A DNA stretch of 64,000 nt from Amphritea sp. (GTDB lineage: Bacteria > Pseudomonadota > Gammaproteobacteria > Pseudomonadales > Balneatricaceae), in assembly GCA_025800245.1 (NCBI GenBank), contig JAOXSA010000005.1, positions 1-64,000 of the forward strand, in the 5' to 3' direction. This document shows, one piece after another, positions 26,526 to 35,250 of the stretch. The stretch's first letter is position 1, and every line of letters begins with the position of its first letter. The notes beneath the pieces are model-generated. The model saw only the letters and a program-made list of their open reading frames with translations. It was not told where the DNA came from and did not search any database. The position numbers and the translations under genes are program-made.

Positions 26526-26996
26526 ATGAATCTGGATAAGTTAGATCTCGCCATCCTCAAGCAGCTTCAAGAAAATGCCCGCTTATCCAATAACGAGCTG
26601 GCAGAAAAGGTCGGCCTGTCAGCCTCTCCCTGCTGGCGCCGGGTAAAACGACTGGAAGAGAACGGTGTGATCCGTGGCTATGTTGCCCTGCTGGAGCCGG
26701 AATATACCGGCACCCCGATTCAGGCATACGCACATATCTCCCTGAGCGATCACCGTCCGGAGTCCATCGAAGAATTTGATCACTTTGTCGCCGGCTGTCC
26801 GGATATTCTGGAATGCTGTTCGCTGAGTGGCCAGTATGACTACCTGCTGAAAATTGTCAGCACCAGCATGGCCAGCTATGAGCACTTTATCAGCAGTCAG
26901 CTGCTGCATCTGCCGGGTGTGCAGTCGGTGAACACCAGCTTTGTGCTGGATCAGAAGAAATACACCACCGCACTGCCGCTGCCTGAACCCAGCTGA
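26526..26996 (+). CDS. Lrp/AsnC family transcriptional regulator
   Basis: 156 residues. N-terminal winged HTH (LDLAILKQLQENARLSNNELAEKVGLS, then CWRRVKRLEENGVI) and a C-terminal RAM ligand-binding domain (YAHISLSDH ... CCSLSGQYDYLLKIV ... LPGVQSVNTSFVL). The ATG at 26526 gives the usual Lrp beginning; upstream open sequence belongs to the phhB region and is not coding. A TATAAT lies at 26451-26456 in the 112-bp divergent intergenic region. The closest functional guess is a regulator of phenylalanine or another amino-acid pathway, from its place beside phhB. The ligand is unknown. Confidence 0.92.
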   Translation: MNLDKLDLAILKQLQENARLSNNELAEKVGLSASPCWRRVKRLEENGVIRGYVALLEPEYTGTPIQAYAHISLSDHRPESIEEFDHFVAGCPDILECCSLSGQYDYLLKIVSTSMASYEHFISSQLLHLPGVQSVNTSFVLDQKKYTTALPLPEPS

Positions 26997-27037
26997 GCTG
27001 ACTAAAATTAAGGATAATAATAAGAGAAGGAACGTCT

Positions 27038-27292
27038 ATGCCTACCTATGATTACCGCTGTGAAGCTACTGGCGAAGTCTTTGAAGTCCGTCATCCGATG
27101 GCAATCAAGCTGCACACCTGGGGTGACCTGTGTGATATCAGTGGCGTGCTGCCCGGCGACACACCGCTGGACAGCCCTGTAACACGGGTTCTGACCACCG
27201 GCGGCGTCGTCAGTAAGAAAACCCTGAGAAATCCGGAAGCCCCACCCTGCATGACCGGTGGCGGTTGCCCCGGTAGTTGCTCAATGAAGTAA
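27038..27292 (+). CDS. FmdB-type zinc-ribbon-like small protein
   Basis: 84 residues. MPTYDYRCEATGEVFEVRHPM resembles the start of FmdB family regulators (the first 20 residues are the diagnostic part), but the usual second CxxC is replaced by a lone DLCDI, and cysteines instead cluster at the end (PPCMTGGGCPGSCSMK). This is the form seen in many proteobacterial 'zinc ribbon domain-containing' proteins. GAGAAGG lies at 27023-27029. It is 41 bp downstream of the Lrp gene and 18 bp upstream of the cytochrome b562 gene and could be cotranscribed with both. Function unknown. Confidence 0.8.
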   Translation: MPTYDYRCEATGEVFEVRHPMAIKLHTWGDLCDISGVLPGDTPLDSPVTRVLTTGGVVSKKTLRNPEAPPCMTGGGCPGSCSMK

Positions 27293-27310
27293 AAAGAGAC
27301 AAACCCTCTG

Positions 27311-27733
27311 ATGAAATATCCAGCCACTCTTCTGTTATCCGCACTGCTACTGAGCCCGGTTACCCAGGCGACAGAAACGGTTGCCAAAGTATCCCTCAAG
27401 CAGACCATGAAGCAGATGCGTCTGCATTATAAGGAAGCGTTAGATGCTACCGATGCAACGACGTTCAATGTTTCCGTTGCAGCAATGCAGCAGCAATTGA
27501 ATATCGCTCGCCAGTATGACTTTTCGCCGGAACGCAAACAAACCTCGCTGGAAGGTCTGAACAAAGTTGCGCAGAAGCTGGAGAGCTTGGAGGCTGATAA
27601 CAGTAATCTGGCCGATCAGCAGCAGCAATTATCCACTGTGGATAACCTGCGTAAGGAATACCATAAGAAGACCAAACCCGGCGTATTCGAGCTGGTCATG
27701 AACGCGATCAAAGAGAGCCTGGGCTTTAAATAG
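27311..27733 (+). CDS. Cytochrome b562 family periplasmic protein
   Basis: 140 residues with a signal peptide (KYPATLLLSALLLSPVTQATE). The mature part is predicted all-helical and ends in LRKEYHKKTKPG, like the heme-ligating histidine region of E. coli b562 (TRNAYHQKYR). A methionine early in helix 1 (LKQTMKQMRLHY) can be the other axial ligand. There is no CxxCH, so any heme is non-covalent. A tail of about 20 residues follows the histidine. Heme binding is inferred from the family; electron-transfer partners are unknown. Confidence 0.75.
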   Translation: MKYPATLLLSALLLSPVTQATETVAKVSLKQTMKQMRLHYKEALDATDATTFNVSVAAMQQQLNIARQYDFSPERKQTSLEGLNKVAQKLESLEADNSNLADQQQQLSTVDNLRKEYHKKTKPGVFELVMNAIKESLGFK

Positions 27734-27738
27734 ACGAG

Positions 27739-28557
27739 TCAGACGAAAAATGACTGGTAGCGCTTAGGAGTTATCGCCAGGCGTTTTTTAAAGTGCCTCT
27801 GAAAGTGCGCCTGATCAGCAAAGCCCAGATTGTTTGCAACATCACTGAGGCTGTCGCCCTGCTGTAGTAAACGCTTGGCACTGATAATGCGCTGGTCCAG
27901 CTGCCAGGCATGAGGCGACTGCCCATAAGCCTGCTTGAAGTGCCGGATCAGCTGATAACGGCTTAAACCGGTCTCCTCAACAAACCGTTCCAGCGGCAGG
28001 TTGCTGTCCAGCTGATCCATAATCAACTCACGTATCCGTGTAACCGCCACGCTATCACGTTTGGCAGACTGCTGTAGTCGCCGTTCCCGGCCGGCAAACA
28101 TCACCTCCAGATAGTCGATCAACAGCGTTTCTGCGATGCCGGAATCGGCCCCCTGCAGGCTATCAAACAGATCACTGAAGCAACGATAACCGTACTCACT
28201 GAACTGATAGTGCTCGCTGAAAGGGATATAGTCCTGTGACGACTGGAATATCTCCGCCTGCAATTGTCCGAGCCAGAGGGTATCCACAAACAGCATCCGG
28301 TATGACCAGCGCTGTCGATCAGGATTACAGGAGTGGGAATCAGCCGGATTGATCATCACCGTTGTTCCCCGGCCAATCTGATGCGTACTGCTCAGGTTCT
28401 GGTAACGCGCCGCACCATTATCAATCACCCCGAACGAGAACTCATCATGGGAGTGAGTGCTGTAACAGGCGCTGGAATGATCCGCCAGACGCATCTCCAC
28501 CTGCGGTAGCGCATCGCTACGGCGGAAGAAGCAATTGTCCTGAATCGTATCAGCCAT
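27739..28557 (-). CDS. AraC family transcriptional regulator
   Basis: About 272 residues. An N-terminal cupin-like sensor half (HSHDEFSFGVIDNG, RGTTVMINPADSHSC) is followed by two C-terminal HTH motifs, LERFVEETGLSRYQLIRHFKQAYGQSPHAW and SLSDVANNLGFADQAHFQRHFKK (as overlapping short quotes). The cupin half with SHDEFS and the adjacent LysE-type exporter are a common pairing in which AraC senses the exported amino acid or analogue. ATG at 28557 is chosen; a GTG three codons upstream is possible. It lies 53 bp downstream of the exporter on the same strand and converges on the cytochrome b562 gene with a 5-bp gap. Confidence 0.92.
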   Translation of the reverse strand: MADTIQDNCFFRRSDALPQVEMRLADHSSACYSTHSHDEFSFGVIDNGAARYQNLSSTHQIGRGTTVMINPADSHSCNPDRQRWSYRMLFVDTLWLGQLQAEIFQSSQDYIPFSEHYQFSEYGYRCFSDLFDSLQGADSGIAETLLIDYLEVMFAGRERRLQQSAKRDSVAVTRIRELIMDQLDSNLPLERFVEETGLSRYQLIRHFKQAYGQSPHAWQLDQRIISAKRLLQQGDSLSDVANNLGFADQAHFQRHFKKRLAITPKRYQSFFV

Positions 28558-28610
28558 TGTATGCACCCAGTGTTCTGGTAAAAGGTTATCAGAGAGCTCT
28601 CAGATACAGC

Positions 28611-29210
28611 TCAGACAGAGATAATCGATAACATGCTGACAACCAGCAACAACGCCATCACCCGGTTAAACATAACCTGTCGCCGGGTTGACGACAATAA
28701 CCGCCGGATTATCTGTCCCAGTACCGCCCAGCATCCCACGCCCAGAAAACACATAGCAAAAGACACCACACAGAAGACGATCAGCAGCAAACCACTGGAT
28801 TCCTGATGACTGACAAACAGAGAGATGCCCGACATCGACACCAGCCAGGCTTTTGGATTCAGCGTCTGACACAACACGCCACCCATAAATCCGGGAGGTG
28901 ATTCATGCCGCTCTCCTTCAAGGCTCTGGGCCGGTGCTGTCGCAATTTTCCAGGCGATCCATAGCAGAAAAGCACCACCGGCTATCTGCATCAGCAGTGA
29001 GATCTGCGGCAACCAGTGCGCCATTTCATTCAGCATCAGGCCCGCCAGCAGTACGATCAGGGTATAACTGATCGTCGCTCCCAGCACATGGGGTAACGCT
29101 CCCCGGATACCGAAGCGGGCCCCCGCTCCGGTCGCAATCACATTCACAGGCCCCGGGGAGATAGCCCCGACCAGAGCAAATAACAGCATCGAAACAATCA
29201 CAGTCAGCAT
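28611..29210 (-). CDS. LysE/RhtB family amino-acid exporter
   Basis: 199 residues with about six TM helices. The family signature near the start is ALVGAISPGPVNVIAT, followed by GALPHVLGATISYTLIV and the central CQTLNPKAWLVSMSG block. The ATG at 29210 has GAGG 6 bases upstream and begins right before TM1; the longer open frame to 29252 adds a charged stretch not seen in the family. Substrate unknown. Likely in an operon with the AraC-type gene downstream. Confidence 0.92.
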   Translation of the reverse strand: MLTVIVSMLLFALVGAISPGPVNVIATGAGARFGIRGALPHVLGATISYTLIVLLAGLMLNEMAHWLPQISLLMQIAGGAFLLWIAWKIATAPAQSLEGERHESPPGFMGGVLCQTLNPKAWLVSMSGISLFVSHQESSGLLLIVFCVVSFAMCFLGVGCWAVLGQIIRRLLSSTRRQVMFNRVMALLLVVSMLSIISV

Positions 29211-29345
29211 AGCAACCTCAGTCTGAACCGCCTTCTGGCGATCTCTTATCATTCTGAGTGCAGCTTATTGACCCGGGTCTGCTCTGTATTGAACAAAATT
29301 GCGGGGCGGCCATACCCCCGAGTGACTGAAGTAAGCCTGACTGAG

Positions 29346-30341
29346 TCAGGGATCGCGGCTGACGATACGTCGTATCAGTTGATTTGCTCTATCCCAGTCG
29401 CGCGGTTGTTGAATCCGCTGGTCGGCCACCGGAATCAGACGATCTTTAACAATGTCAGCCACTTTAAAGGTAAACACATAGGAAGGTTCAGCGCCCATCC
29501 GCAGATCTGAGATCAGCAATTCCTGATTATCATTCGGCGCTATTTTCAGAAAGCCCTTACTGAACCACTGCAGTTGGCTGACCGGCCAGTGATCCTGAAG
29601 CTTATCCAGTAACTGCGGCTGATTCGTATAGGTTTCAAAACGGATATGACGGTCCGGATCGAACAGTGAGTAAAAGCCTTCCTTGTAGCCATCTTCCTGC
29701 ATCACCAGTACCCGCCAGAGTACCGTATTAAACGGTCCGGCGGTGACCAGCACCTGTCCCTGTTCATTACGGCTGGCCAGATTCTCTTCGACAATGTCGG
29801 TGACGTAAGCCTGCGCCATAAGCCCCCAGCCCAGATACAGCGTACTTATCCACAAGCCGATCCTGTTGCTGCGCTGTCCCCAGCCAGCCTGTCGCGAAGC
29901 CAACGCCAGCATCACCCCAAGCAGCAGTGGCAGGGTATAAAGGGGATCGATGATAAATACACTGCCGGTGCCGACCGGCTCAATCGGTAATGGCCAGAAC
30001 AGCTGAGTCCCATAGATGGTCATGCTGTCCAGCAGGGGGTGCGTGAACAACGCCAGCCAGACCAGCAGCAACCAGCGCCGCGACAGATGATGGTACTGAC
30101 TATGAAACCGGTTTATCAGCCAGGCTAACAGCGGCGCCAGCAGAGTCAGAGTAAACAGTGAATGGCTGAAACTGCGATGGTAGGTAAAGTCAGCTACCGC
30201 ACTGCCCATTGGAATAAATACATCCAGATCAGGAATGGTCGCGCAGACACCGCCCCAGAGTGCGGCCCGATAGCCAACTTTATGCCCCAACACCGCCTGA
30301 CCAAGCGCCGCCCCCAGAGCTATCTGGGTAACTGAATCCAT
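29346..30341 (-). CDS. YdjM-like inner-membrane metal-dependent hydrolase family protein (DUF457)
   Basis: About 331 residues. It begins MDSVTQIALGAALGQAVLGHKVGYRA, followed by a PDLDVF motif, TYHRSFSHSLF and FTHPLLDSMTIYGTQLFWPL. These Asp/His motifs lie in or near TM helices and define the YdjM/DUF457 family of putative membrane hydrolases. Several further TM segments occur up to about 200, then a soluble C-terminal domain of about 130 residues. ATG at 30341 follows GGAG by 5 bases and is preferred to the GTG two codons upstream. Substrate unknown. Confidence 0.88.
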   Translation of the reverse strand: MDSVTQIALGAALGQAVLGHKVGYRAALWGGVCATIPDLDVFIPMGSAVADFTYHRSFSHSLFTLTLLAPLLAWLINRFHSQYHHLSRRWLLLVWLALFTHPLLDSMTIYGTQLFWPLPIEPVGTGSVFIIDPLYTLPLLLGVMLALASRQAGWGQRSNRIGLWISTLYLGWGLMAQAYVTDIVEENLASRNEQGQVLVTAGPFNTVLWRVLVMQEDGYKEGFYSLFDPDRHIRFETYTNQPQLLDKLQDHWPVSQLQWFSKGFLKIAPNDNQELLISDLRMGAEPSYVFTFKVADIVKDRLIPVADQRIQQPRDWDRANQLIRRIVSRDP

Positions 30342-30430
30342 AACCACTCCAACCGTTCATACACAAAAAAAACCATGCTAGATAGCTGTTATCGTTTTTT
30401 CAAACAGCTTTACAAAACGTAACACTGGAA

Positions 30431-30690
30431 CCGGCTGGCGAAGCCAGACCAGTCAGACCGCATTGCAGAGCAATGCTCGCTCGTGGCTAGACGGAATGCA
30501 CAGCATTCCTTGATCGAAAAAGCAAAAAAGCGCCACAAGGCGCTTTTTAATACTGAGAGCGAATCAATGTAACTGTCTTACCCCTGATGAAATAAACCCG
30601 TTACATACTTTTCAGAAAAGAAGGTTCTTTCCAGCCACCCGCAAGTCACGTAGTGACGTTCCAGCAAGGCAGGCTTCGCCTGCCGGTCCC
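30431..30690. repeat. Intergenic run of short perfect hairpins (REP-like), with a terminator
   Basis: About 360 bp without a gene between the YdjM-like gene and trmB. Hairpins with 3-nt loops recur: CTGGC-GAA-GCCAG (30435-30447), GGAATGC-ACA-GCATTCC (30493-30509), GTCAC-GTA-GTGAC (30645-30657) and GGCAGGC-TTC-GCCTGCC (30668-30684). GCATTGC...GCAATGC lies at about 30460-30476. The shared build (5-7 bp stem, tri-loop) resembles the hairpins at 1891-1935, so this is probably the same class of mobile or repetitive palindromes. Confidence 0.6.
30524..30548. terminator. Terminator downstream of trmB
   Basis: AAAAAGCGCC, loop ACAA, GGCGCTTTTT; symmetrical, so usable on either strand. It lies about 155 bp beyond the trmB stop. 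Confidence 0.8.
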
Positions 30691-30701
30691 GCCACTCTCT
30701 T

Positions 30702-31433
30702 TTATTCTGTCCGTTCGAACATAAGATCCCAGACACCGTGACCCAGGCGCTCACCGCGTTTCTGGAACTTGGTCACCGGACGCCATTCCGGTTGCGGCGA
30801 GTACTTATTATCACCTGCAACGTTGTTGTAGCCTGGTGCTGCGCTCATCACTTCCATCATGTGTTCAGCGTAGTTTTCCCAGTCTGTTGCCATGTGGAAC
30901 ACACCACCGACTTTCAGCTTCTTGCGAATTGTTTCAGCAAACGCAGCCTGCACGATACGGCGCTTGTGGTGCTTCTTCTTGTGCCATGGATCAGGGAAGA
31001 ACAGCTGCACGGTGCTCAGGCTGCCGTCAGGGATACACTGAGCCAGCACTTCAATGGCATCATCGCAGAACACGCGGATATTGCTCAGGCCTTCTTTTTC
31101 GGCGTTGCTCAGCAGGCGACCAACACCCGGACGGTGTACTTCGATACCGATGTAGTTTTTTTCTGGCTGATCCTTGGCCATCTCTACCAGGGAGTCACCC
31201 ATACCGAAACCGATCTCCAGCACCACCGGAGCATCACGGCCAAACTCTTCGGCCAGATCCAGCATGCCACGCTCCAGCTCCAGACCCATTTCAGGCCAGA
31301 CACCTTCCATCGCCTTCTGCTGACCTTCGGTCATGCGGCCAGCGCGTAGCACGAAGCTTTTTACGGTGCGCATATACTTCTTTTCTTCGGCCTGTTCCGG
31401 AGCCTGCTGTTCGATGTTGTTCTCTTCTGACAT
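30702..31433 (-). CDS. trmB: tRNA (guanine-N7-)-methyltransferase
   Basis: Methylates G46 in the variable loop of tRNAs using SAM. 243 residues from the ATG at 31433 (a TTG one codon earlier is less likely). The SAM-binding motif is [27 protein letters not shown], the catalytic [15 protein letters not shown], and the C-terminal [16 protein letters not shown] are the TrmB hallmarks. The first 20 residues are acidic and variable. It follows thiG in the same direction, separated by a hairpin that may terminate or process the thi mRNA. Confidence 0.96.
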   Translation of the reverse strand: MSEENNIEQQAPEQAEEKKYMRTVKSFVLRAGRMTEGQQKAMEGVWPEMGLELERGMLDLAEEFGRDAPVVLEIGFGMGDSLVEMAKDQPEKNYIGIEVHRPGVGRLLSNAEKEGLSNIRVFCDDAIEVLAQCIPDGSLSTVQLFFPDPWHKKKHHKRRIVQAAFAETIRKKLKVGGVFHMATDWENYAEHMMEVMSAAPGYNNVAGDNKYSPQPEWRPVTKFQKRGERLGHGVWDLMFERTE

Positions 31434-31467
31434 CAATCTGACCTGAATATACTCTTTGTAAACTAAA

Positions 31468-31493
31468 GCAGCCTGACCGGGTGATCAGGCTGC
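31468..31493 (-). terminator. Hairpin with T-rich tail between thiG and trmB
   Basis: On the minus strand the arms GCAGCCTGA/TCAGGCTGC flank an 8-nt loop and are followed by TTTAGTTT. A moderate terminator or attenuator for thiSG. Confidence 0.6.
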
Positions 31494-31557
31494 GGATATT
31501 ATAGCCGCCAATGGCAGCATTGCGTGTGGTTAAATCACCAACGCTTACTTTGCGTGC

Positions 31558-32355
31558 TTATTTACCGACGATAGTCCCTGCCATCGGAGAAGACGCACTG
31601 GCGTACTTCTTACGCGGCATACGACCAGCCAGGAACGCTTCACGGCCGGCTTCAATCGCTTTCTTCATCGCAGAGGCCATCAGGATCGGGTTCTGTGCGC
31701 CGGCAATAGCAGAGTTCATCAGTACCGCTTCACAACCCATCTCCATCGCCACCGCCGCTTCAGACGCCGTACCGACACCGGCATCAACCAGTACCGGGAC
31801 CTTGCAGTCTTCCATGATCACGTTGATGTTGTGTGGGTTCAGAATACCCAGACCGGAACCGATCATGGAACCCAGAGGCATAATAGATACACAGCCCAGA
31901 TCTTCCAGCTCTTTCGCTACAATCGGGTCGTCGCTGGTGTACACCATTACTTTGAAGCCATCACGCACCAGTACATCTGCTGCTTTGATGGTTTCAACAA
32001 CATTCGGATACAGGGTTTTCTGATCGCCCAGCACCTCCAGTTTCACCAGATCGTGACCGTCCATCAGTTCACGGGCCAGCTTACAGGTACGGATTGCATC
32101 GTCGGCATTAAAGCAGCCGGCAGTGTTCGGCAGAATGGTGTACTTGTCAGGCGAGATAACATCCAGCAGGTTCGGCTCATCCGGATTTTGACCGATATTG
32201 GTACGGCGTACCGCCACGGTGACGATCTCAGCACCGCTGGCCTCAATCGCCAGACGGGTTTCTTCCATATCTTTGTACTTGCCGGTGCCGATCAGCAGAC
32301 GCGACTGAAAACTCTGACCAGCAATAACCAATGGATCGTTGTTCAACTCTGACAT
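31558..32355 (-). CDS. thiG: Thiazole synthase
   Basis: Forms the thiazole phosphate of thiamine from deoxyxylulose phosphate, dehydroglycine and ThiS thiocarboxylate. 265 residues. [13 protein letters not shown] opens the TIM barrel; the Schiff-base lysine is in LVKLEVLGD; phosphate-binding glycines occur in [12 protein letters not shown] and [20 protein letters not shown]. Start ATG at 32355. It lies 54 bp after thiS, as usual. Other thi genes and a TPP riboswitch are not seen nearby. Confidence 0.97.
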   Translation of the reverse strand: MSELNNDPLVIAGQSFQSRLLIGTGKYKDMEETRLAIEASGAEIVTVAVRRTNIGQNPDEPNLLDVISPDKYTILPNTAGCFNADDAIRTCKLARELMDGHDLVKLEVLGDQKTLYPNVVETIKAADVLVRDGFKVMVYTSDDPIVAKELEDLGCVSIMPLGSMIGSGLGILNPHNINVIMEDCKVPVLVDAGVGTASEAAVAMEMGCEAVLMNSAIAGAQNPILMASAMKKAIEAGREAFLAGRMPRKKYASASSPMAGTIVGK

Positions 32356-32409
32356 TTTAATTCTACCGTTGTAATTATCTTTGTATGACCCTGCTTTTAT
32401 CAGCAGAGA

Positions 32410-32610
32410 TTAACCGCCACCGATCGCGTGGACAATCTCAACCCGGTCACCATCCTTAAGCATGGTTTCTTCGTGTTGACTGCGCGGCACAATTTCCAGA
32501 TTGTGCTCGACAGCGATACGGCGCTCGCCCAGCTCCATCTGCTCAATCAGGCCCGCAATCGTGCTGCCATCCTGAAGCTCCATCATGTCACCGTTAACCT
32601 GTATCTTCAT
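32410..32610 (-). CDS. thiS: Sulfur carrier protein ThiS
   Basis: A 66-residue ubiquitin-fold sulfur carrier ending in IGGG; the terminal Gly-Gly is adenylated and thiocarboxylated, then gives sulfur to ThiG. Within it, MKIQVNGDMMELQDGSTIAG and RIAVEHNLEIVPRSQ are typical. The ATG at 32610 follows the DUF423 gene by 28 bp, so transcription may begin farther upstream. Confidence 0.94.
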   Translation of the reverse strand: MKIQVNGDMMELQDGSTIAGLIEQMELGERRIAVEHNLEIVPRSQHEETMLKDGDRVEIVHAIGGG

Positions 32611-32638
32611 TGAGTTCGATCCGATATAAGATTAGTTT

Positions 32639-33013
32639 TTAAGTCCGCTTTAACGCCGCCACTGCCAGACAACCCCAGCCGATCAGGAACAGTGTTCCAC
32701 CGACCGGAGTCACGGCCCCCAGCCAGTGCTGACCATTCAGCGCCAACAGGTAAAGGCTACCGCAGAACAGCAACATACCCAGCAGAAATGCGCCGCCGCT
32801 CCAGCGCAGCAAAGCAGACGCCTGTTGTTTCAACAGCACAGCGACCAACAGCAACGCCAGGGTATGAAACATCTGGTACTGAATACCGGTCTGCAACACA
32901 TCGTACAAACGCTCTGACAGCTGGCTTTTCAGCAGGTGAGAAGCAAAGGCTCCCAACGCGACGCAGATAAAGCCACTGATCGCAGCGGAAAACATCAGAA
33001 AACGTGCAGACAT
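32639..33013 (-). CDS. DUF423 (YgdD-like) small membrane protein
   Basis: A four-helix inner-membrane protein of 124 residues. ARFLMFSAAISGFICVALGAFASHLLK opens with the DUF423 N-terminal pattern (GAFGAH-like GAFASHLL), then YQMFHTLALLL and TPVGGTLFLIGWGCL. The ATG at 33013 has AGGG 7 bases upstream; a longer open frame to 33076 adds residues unlike the family and runs into the rpoH terminator. Function unknown. It probably heads a unit with thiS and thiG. Confidence 0.87.
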   Translation of the reverse strand: MSARFLMFSAAISGFICVALGAFASHLLKSQLSERLYDVLQTGIQYQMFHTLALLLVAVLLKQQASALLRWSGGAFLLGMLLFCGSLYLLALNGQHWLGAVTPVGGTLFLIGWGCLAVAALKRT

Positions 33014-33076
33014 AGTGTATCCCTGATACCCGGAAGGCGCATATTCTAACAAAGCTAACGGTTGTCGATAAGCCAT

Positions 33077-33109
33077 AAAAAAAGCCGCGCTTCCTGAGAA
33101 GGGCGGCTT
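33077..33109 (-). terminator. rpoH terminator
   Basis: On the minus strand AAGCCGC (33109-33103) pairs with GCGGCTT (33088-33082), followed by seven Ts. It sits 18 bp after the rpoH stop. Confidence 0.85.
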
Positions 33110-33127
33110 GATCTTTCAAGCGTCAGA

Positions 33128-33985
33128 TCAGGCTTCCAGCATCGCCGTTCTGATCTTCTTCATGGCATTTTTTTCCAACTGACGTATACGCTCAGCGGAG
33201 ACCTGATACTGGGCAGCCAGCTCATGCAGGGTGGACTTCTGCTCACCCAGCCAGCGCTGCATCAGGATATCTTTACTGCGGTCATCCAGCTGATCCATCG
33301 CCAGCGCCAGACGCTGATTGGAATCGGCTTCCCAGTTGGCATCTTCCAACTGCTGTGCAGGATCCTGACTGTGATCTTCCAGGAAGTATGCCGGCGATTG
33401 GTAAGCGCGCTCATCATCGTCAGCAACCGGGGCGTCATACGCCATATCGGTGCTGCTCAGACGGCCTTCCATCTCACGTACAACCGCCTGATCAACGCCC
33501 AGGTCATCGGCCATCGCCTTAACCTCATCGTTGGTCAGCCAGCCCAGGTTCTTTTTCTTGCTGCGCAGGTTAAAGAACAGCTTACGCTGTGCCTTGGTAG
33601 TCGCCACTTTGACGATACGCCAGTTGCGCAGGATAAATTCGTGCATCTCGGCCTTGATCCAGTGCACCGCGAAGGACACCAGACGCACGCCCATGGTCGG
33701 ATCAAAGCGTTTTACCGCCTTCATCAGACCGACGTTACCTTCCTGAATCAGGTCACCCTGAGACAGACCGTAACCGGAATAGGTTTTAGCCACATGCACC
33801 ACAAAGCGCATGTGCGACATTACCAGCTGACGTGCAGCCTCAAGATCATTCTCGTAATACAGACGCTCTGCCAGCTCACGCTCTTCCTCGGCACTCAGTA
33901 CCGGAATTGCGCTGACCTGACGTACATAAGCCTCCAGATTCTGACCCGGAGACAATGCTTCAACGACTTGCAGGCTTTTGCCCAT
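33128..33985 (-). CDS. rpoH: RNA polymerase sigma factor RpoH (sigma32)
   Basis: Heat-shock sigma factor, 285 residues. Region 2 reads [38 protein letters not shown] and [22 protein letters not shown] (given in pieces). The RpoH box [16 protein letters not shown] is present and is specific to sigma32. Region 4.2 has [30 protein letters not shown] at 33985. It follows ftsYEX in the same direction, the order of E. coli and Pseudomonas, and has its own promoter region of 245 bp. Control by DnaK/FtsH-type chaperone and protease feedback is family knowledge. Confidence 0.97.
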   Translation of the reverse strand: MGKSLQVVEALSPGQNLEAYVRQVSAIPVLSAEEERELAERLYYENDLEAARQLVMSHMRFVVHVAKTYSGYGLSQGDLIQEGNVGLMKAVKRFDPTMGVRLVSFAVHWIKAEMHEFILRNWRIVKVATTKAQRKLFFNLRSKKKNLGWLTNDEVKAMADDLGVDQAVVREMEGRLSSTDMAYDAPVADDDERAYQSPAYFLEDHSQDPAQQLEDANWEADSNQRLALAMDQLDDRSKDILMQRWLGEQKSTLHELAAQYQVSAERIRQLEKNAMKKIRTAMLEA

Positions 33986-34101
33986 TACACGACCTCAAAC
34001 AGTTAATTCATCGGTATATCATAAGCAATCACTATGACATACCTGCGCCAGATAAGTTCCGGCTATATAACACAGAAAACATACCCGCTACTCTTACTAT
34101 A

Positions 34102-34143
34102 TTAGCGGACCGCTAAAGATAGCATAGAATTATCCACAGGCAA
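34102..34143 (-). promoter_or_regulatory. Candidate rpoH promoter with a perfect palindrome at the start region
   Basis: On the minus strand, -35 TTGCCT (34143-34138), 16-bp spacer, -10 TATCTT (34121-34116). Abutting it downstream is a perfect inverted repeat TTAGCGG-A-CCGCTAA (34116-34102) at about the transcription start. The palindrome could bind a repressor or form a 5' hairpin on the mRNA. About 115 bases of leader then run to the start codon. Confidence 0.55.
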
Positions 34144-34230
34144 GCGCTCCACGCGACCTTTACGCAAATTTACAGAGGCTGGATGAAGCGAAACTGAATT
34201 TTCGGACTAATTCCGGACTGAAAAGCAGAA

Positions 34231-35250
34231 TTACTTAGGCTGAATCGACTTCAGATGCCGCCCGACCGCTAGCCAGGCACCCGCCAGACCCAGCAGGATA
34301 CTGAATAGAAGTAACAGAATTGTTTCAGAGAACCCCAGACCACTGAGTTCAAACTGAGCATCGTAAAGGGTGACCAGATGTTCAACGGGGCCGTCCAGCA
34401 ACAGCAGGCTGATCTGAATCAGCAGCCACGCCAGTACGCCACCGGCCACGCCGAACCAGAAACCGTCATACAGAAACGGACGACGAACGTATGCATCGGT
34501 GGCTCCCACCAGCTTAGCGATAACGATCTCTTCTTTGCGGTTCTCAATGGTCAGACGGATGGTGTTACCCACCACCAGCAGTACCGCCAGCGCAAACAAC
34601 GCAGCCAGCACCCAGACACCCCGCTGAGCCAGTTGAATATAGCCTTCCAGACGCTGTACCCAGGCCATATCCACCCGAGCCTCATTCACCAGAGGCAGGG
34701 TTTGCAGATCAGCCTGCAGTGAAGGTACAACCTCGGACGACAGGTCTCTCGGTAACACCATCACCACTGCGGGCAATGGATTACCATCGAGAAAATCGAA
34801 CACCTCGGCAAATCCGGAACGCTCCTTAAATTCAAGCATGCCCTGAGTGGCGGTGATCAGTTCGGTAGCGGCGACATCGTCCCGCAGTAATAGCTCATGG
34901 CTGAGGGTTTCCGCCGCCTGTTCATCCACATCCAGCTTCAGATACAGCGCAATCCGCGGATCACCCTGCCAGTTCTGCGCCAGTACCTGCAGATTTTTCA
35001 GACCGGTATAGAGAGACCCCGGCAATGCCAGAGCAATCGCCAGAACGGCCAGTGTCATGATGGTGGTGAGGGGCTTACCCAGCAGGGATTCGTAGGACTG
35101 ACGCGCAACATCGGTATGGTGACGCAGATAACTGCGGCCACGGTCGGCGACATTGAGCTTATGCTGCTCTGCACCGCGATGGACTTTAGCGTCTTTTTTA
35201 ACCTTCGGTTCGACCCGGATCGCGCCCTTACGGCTTTTCGTGTTATCCAT
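34231..35250 (-). CDS. ftsX: Cell division ABC-type membrane protein FtsX
   Basis: Membrane partner of FtsE; controls septal peptidoglycan hydrolysis through EnvC. 339 residues. A basic cytoplasmic N-terminus (about 1-58), TM1 about 60-80, a large periplasmic loop (about 85-210), then three TMs, with the FtsX core containing VLLVVGNTIRLTIENRKEEI and LVGATDAYVRRPFLYDG. ATG at 35250 overlaps the ftsE stop by 8 bp, implying coupled translation. Confidence 0.95.
   Translation of the reverse strand: MDNTKSRKGAIRVEPKVKKDAKVHRGAEQHKLNVADRGRSYLRHHTDVARQSYESLLGKPLTTIMTLAVLAIALALPGSLYTGLKNLQVLAQNWQGDPRIALYLKLDVDEQAAETLSHELLLRDDVAATELITATQGMLEFKERSGFAEVFDFLDGNPLPAVVMVLPRDLSSEVVPSLQADLQTLPLVNEARVDMAWVQRLEGYIQLAQRGVWVLAALFALAVLLVVGNTIRLTIENRKEEIVIAKLVGATDAYVRRPFLYDGFWFGVAGGVLAWLLIQISLLLLDGPVEHLVTLYDAQFELSGLGFSETILLLLFSILLGLAGAWLAVGRHLKSIQPK

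Noticed and set aside
32356..32638. TPP riboswitch before thiS or thiG
   Set aside because: The gaps are 54 and 28 bp and show no THI-box-like sequence.
33224..34006. 260-codon plus-strand frame opposite rpoH
   Set aside because: Complement of a conserved sigma factor gene; runs into its promoter region.
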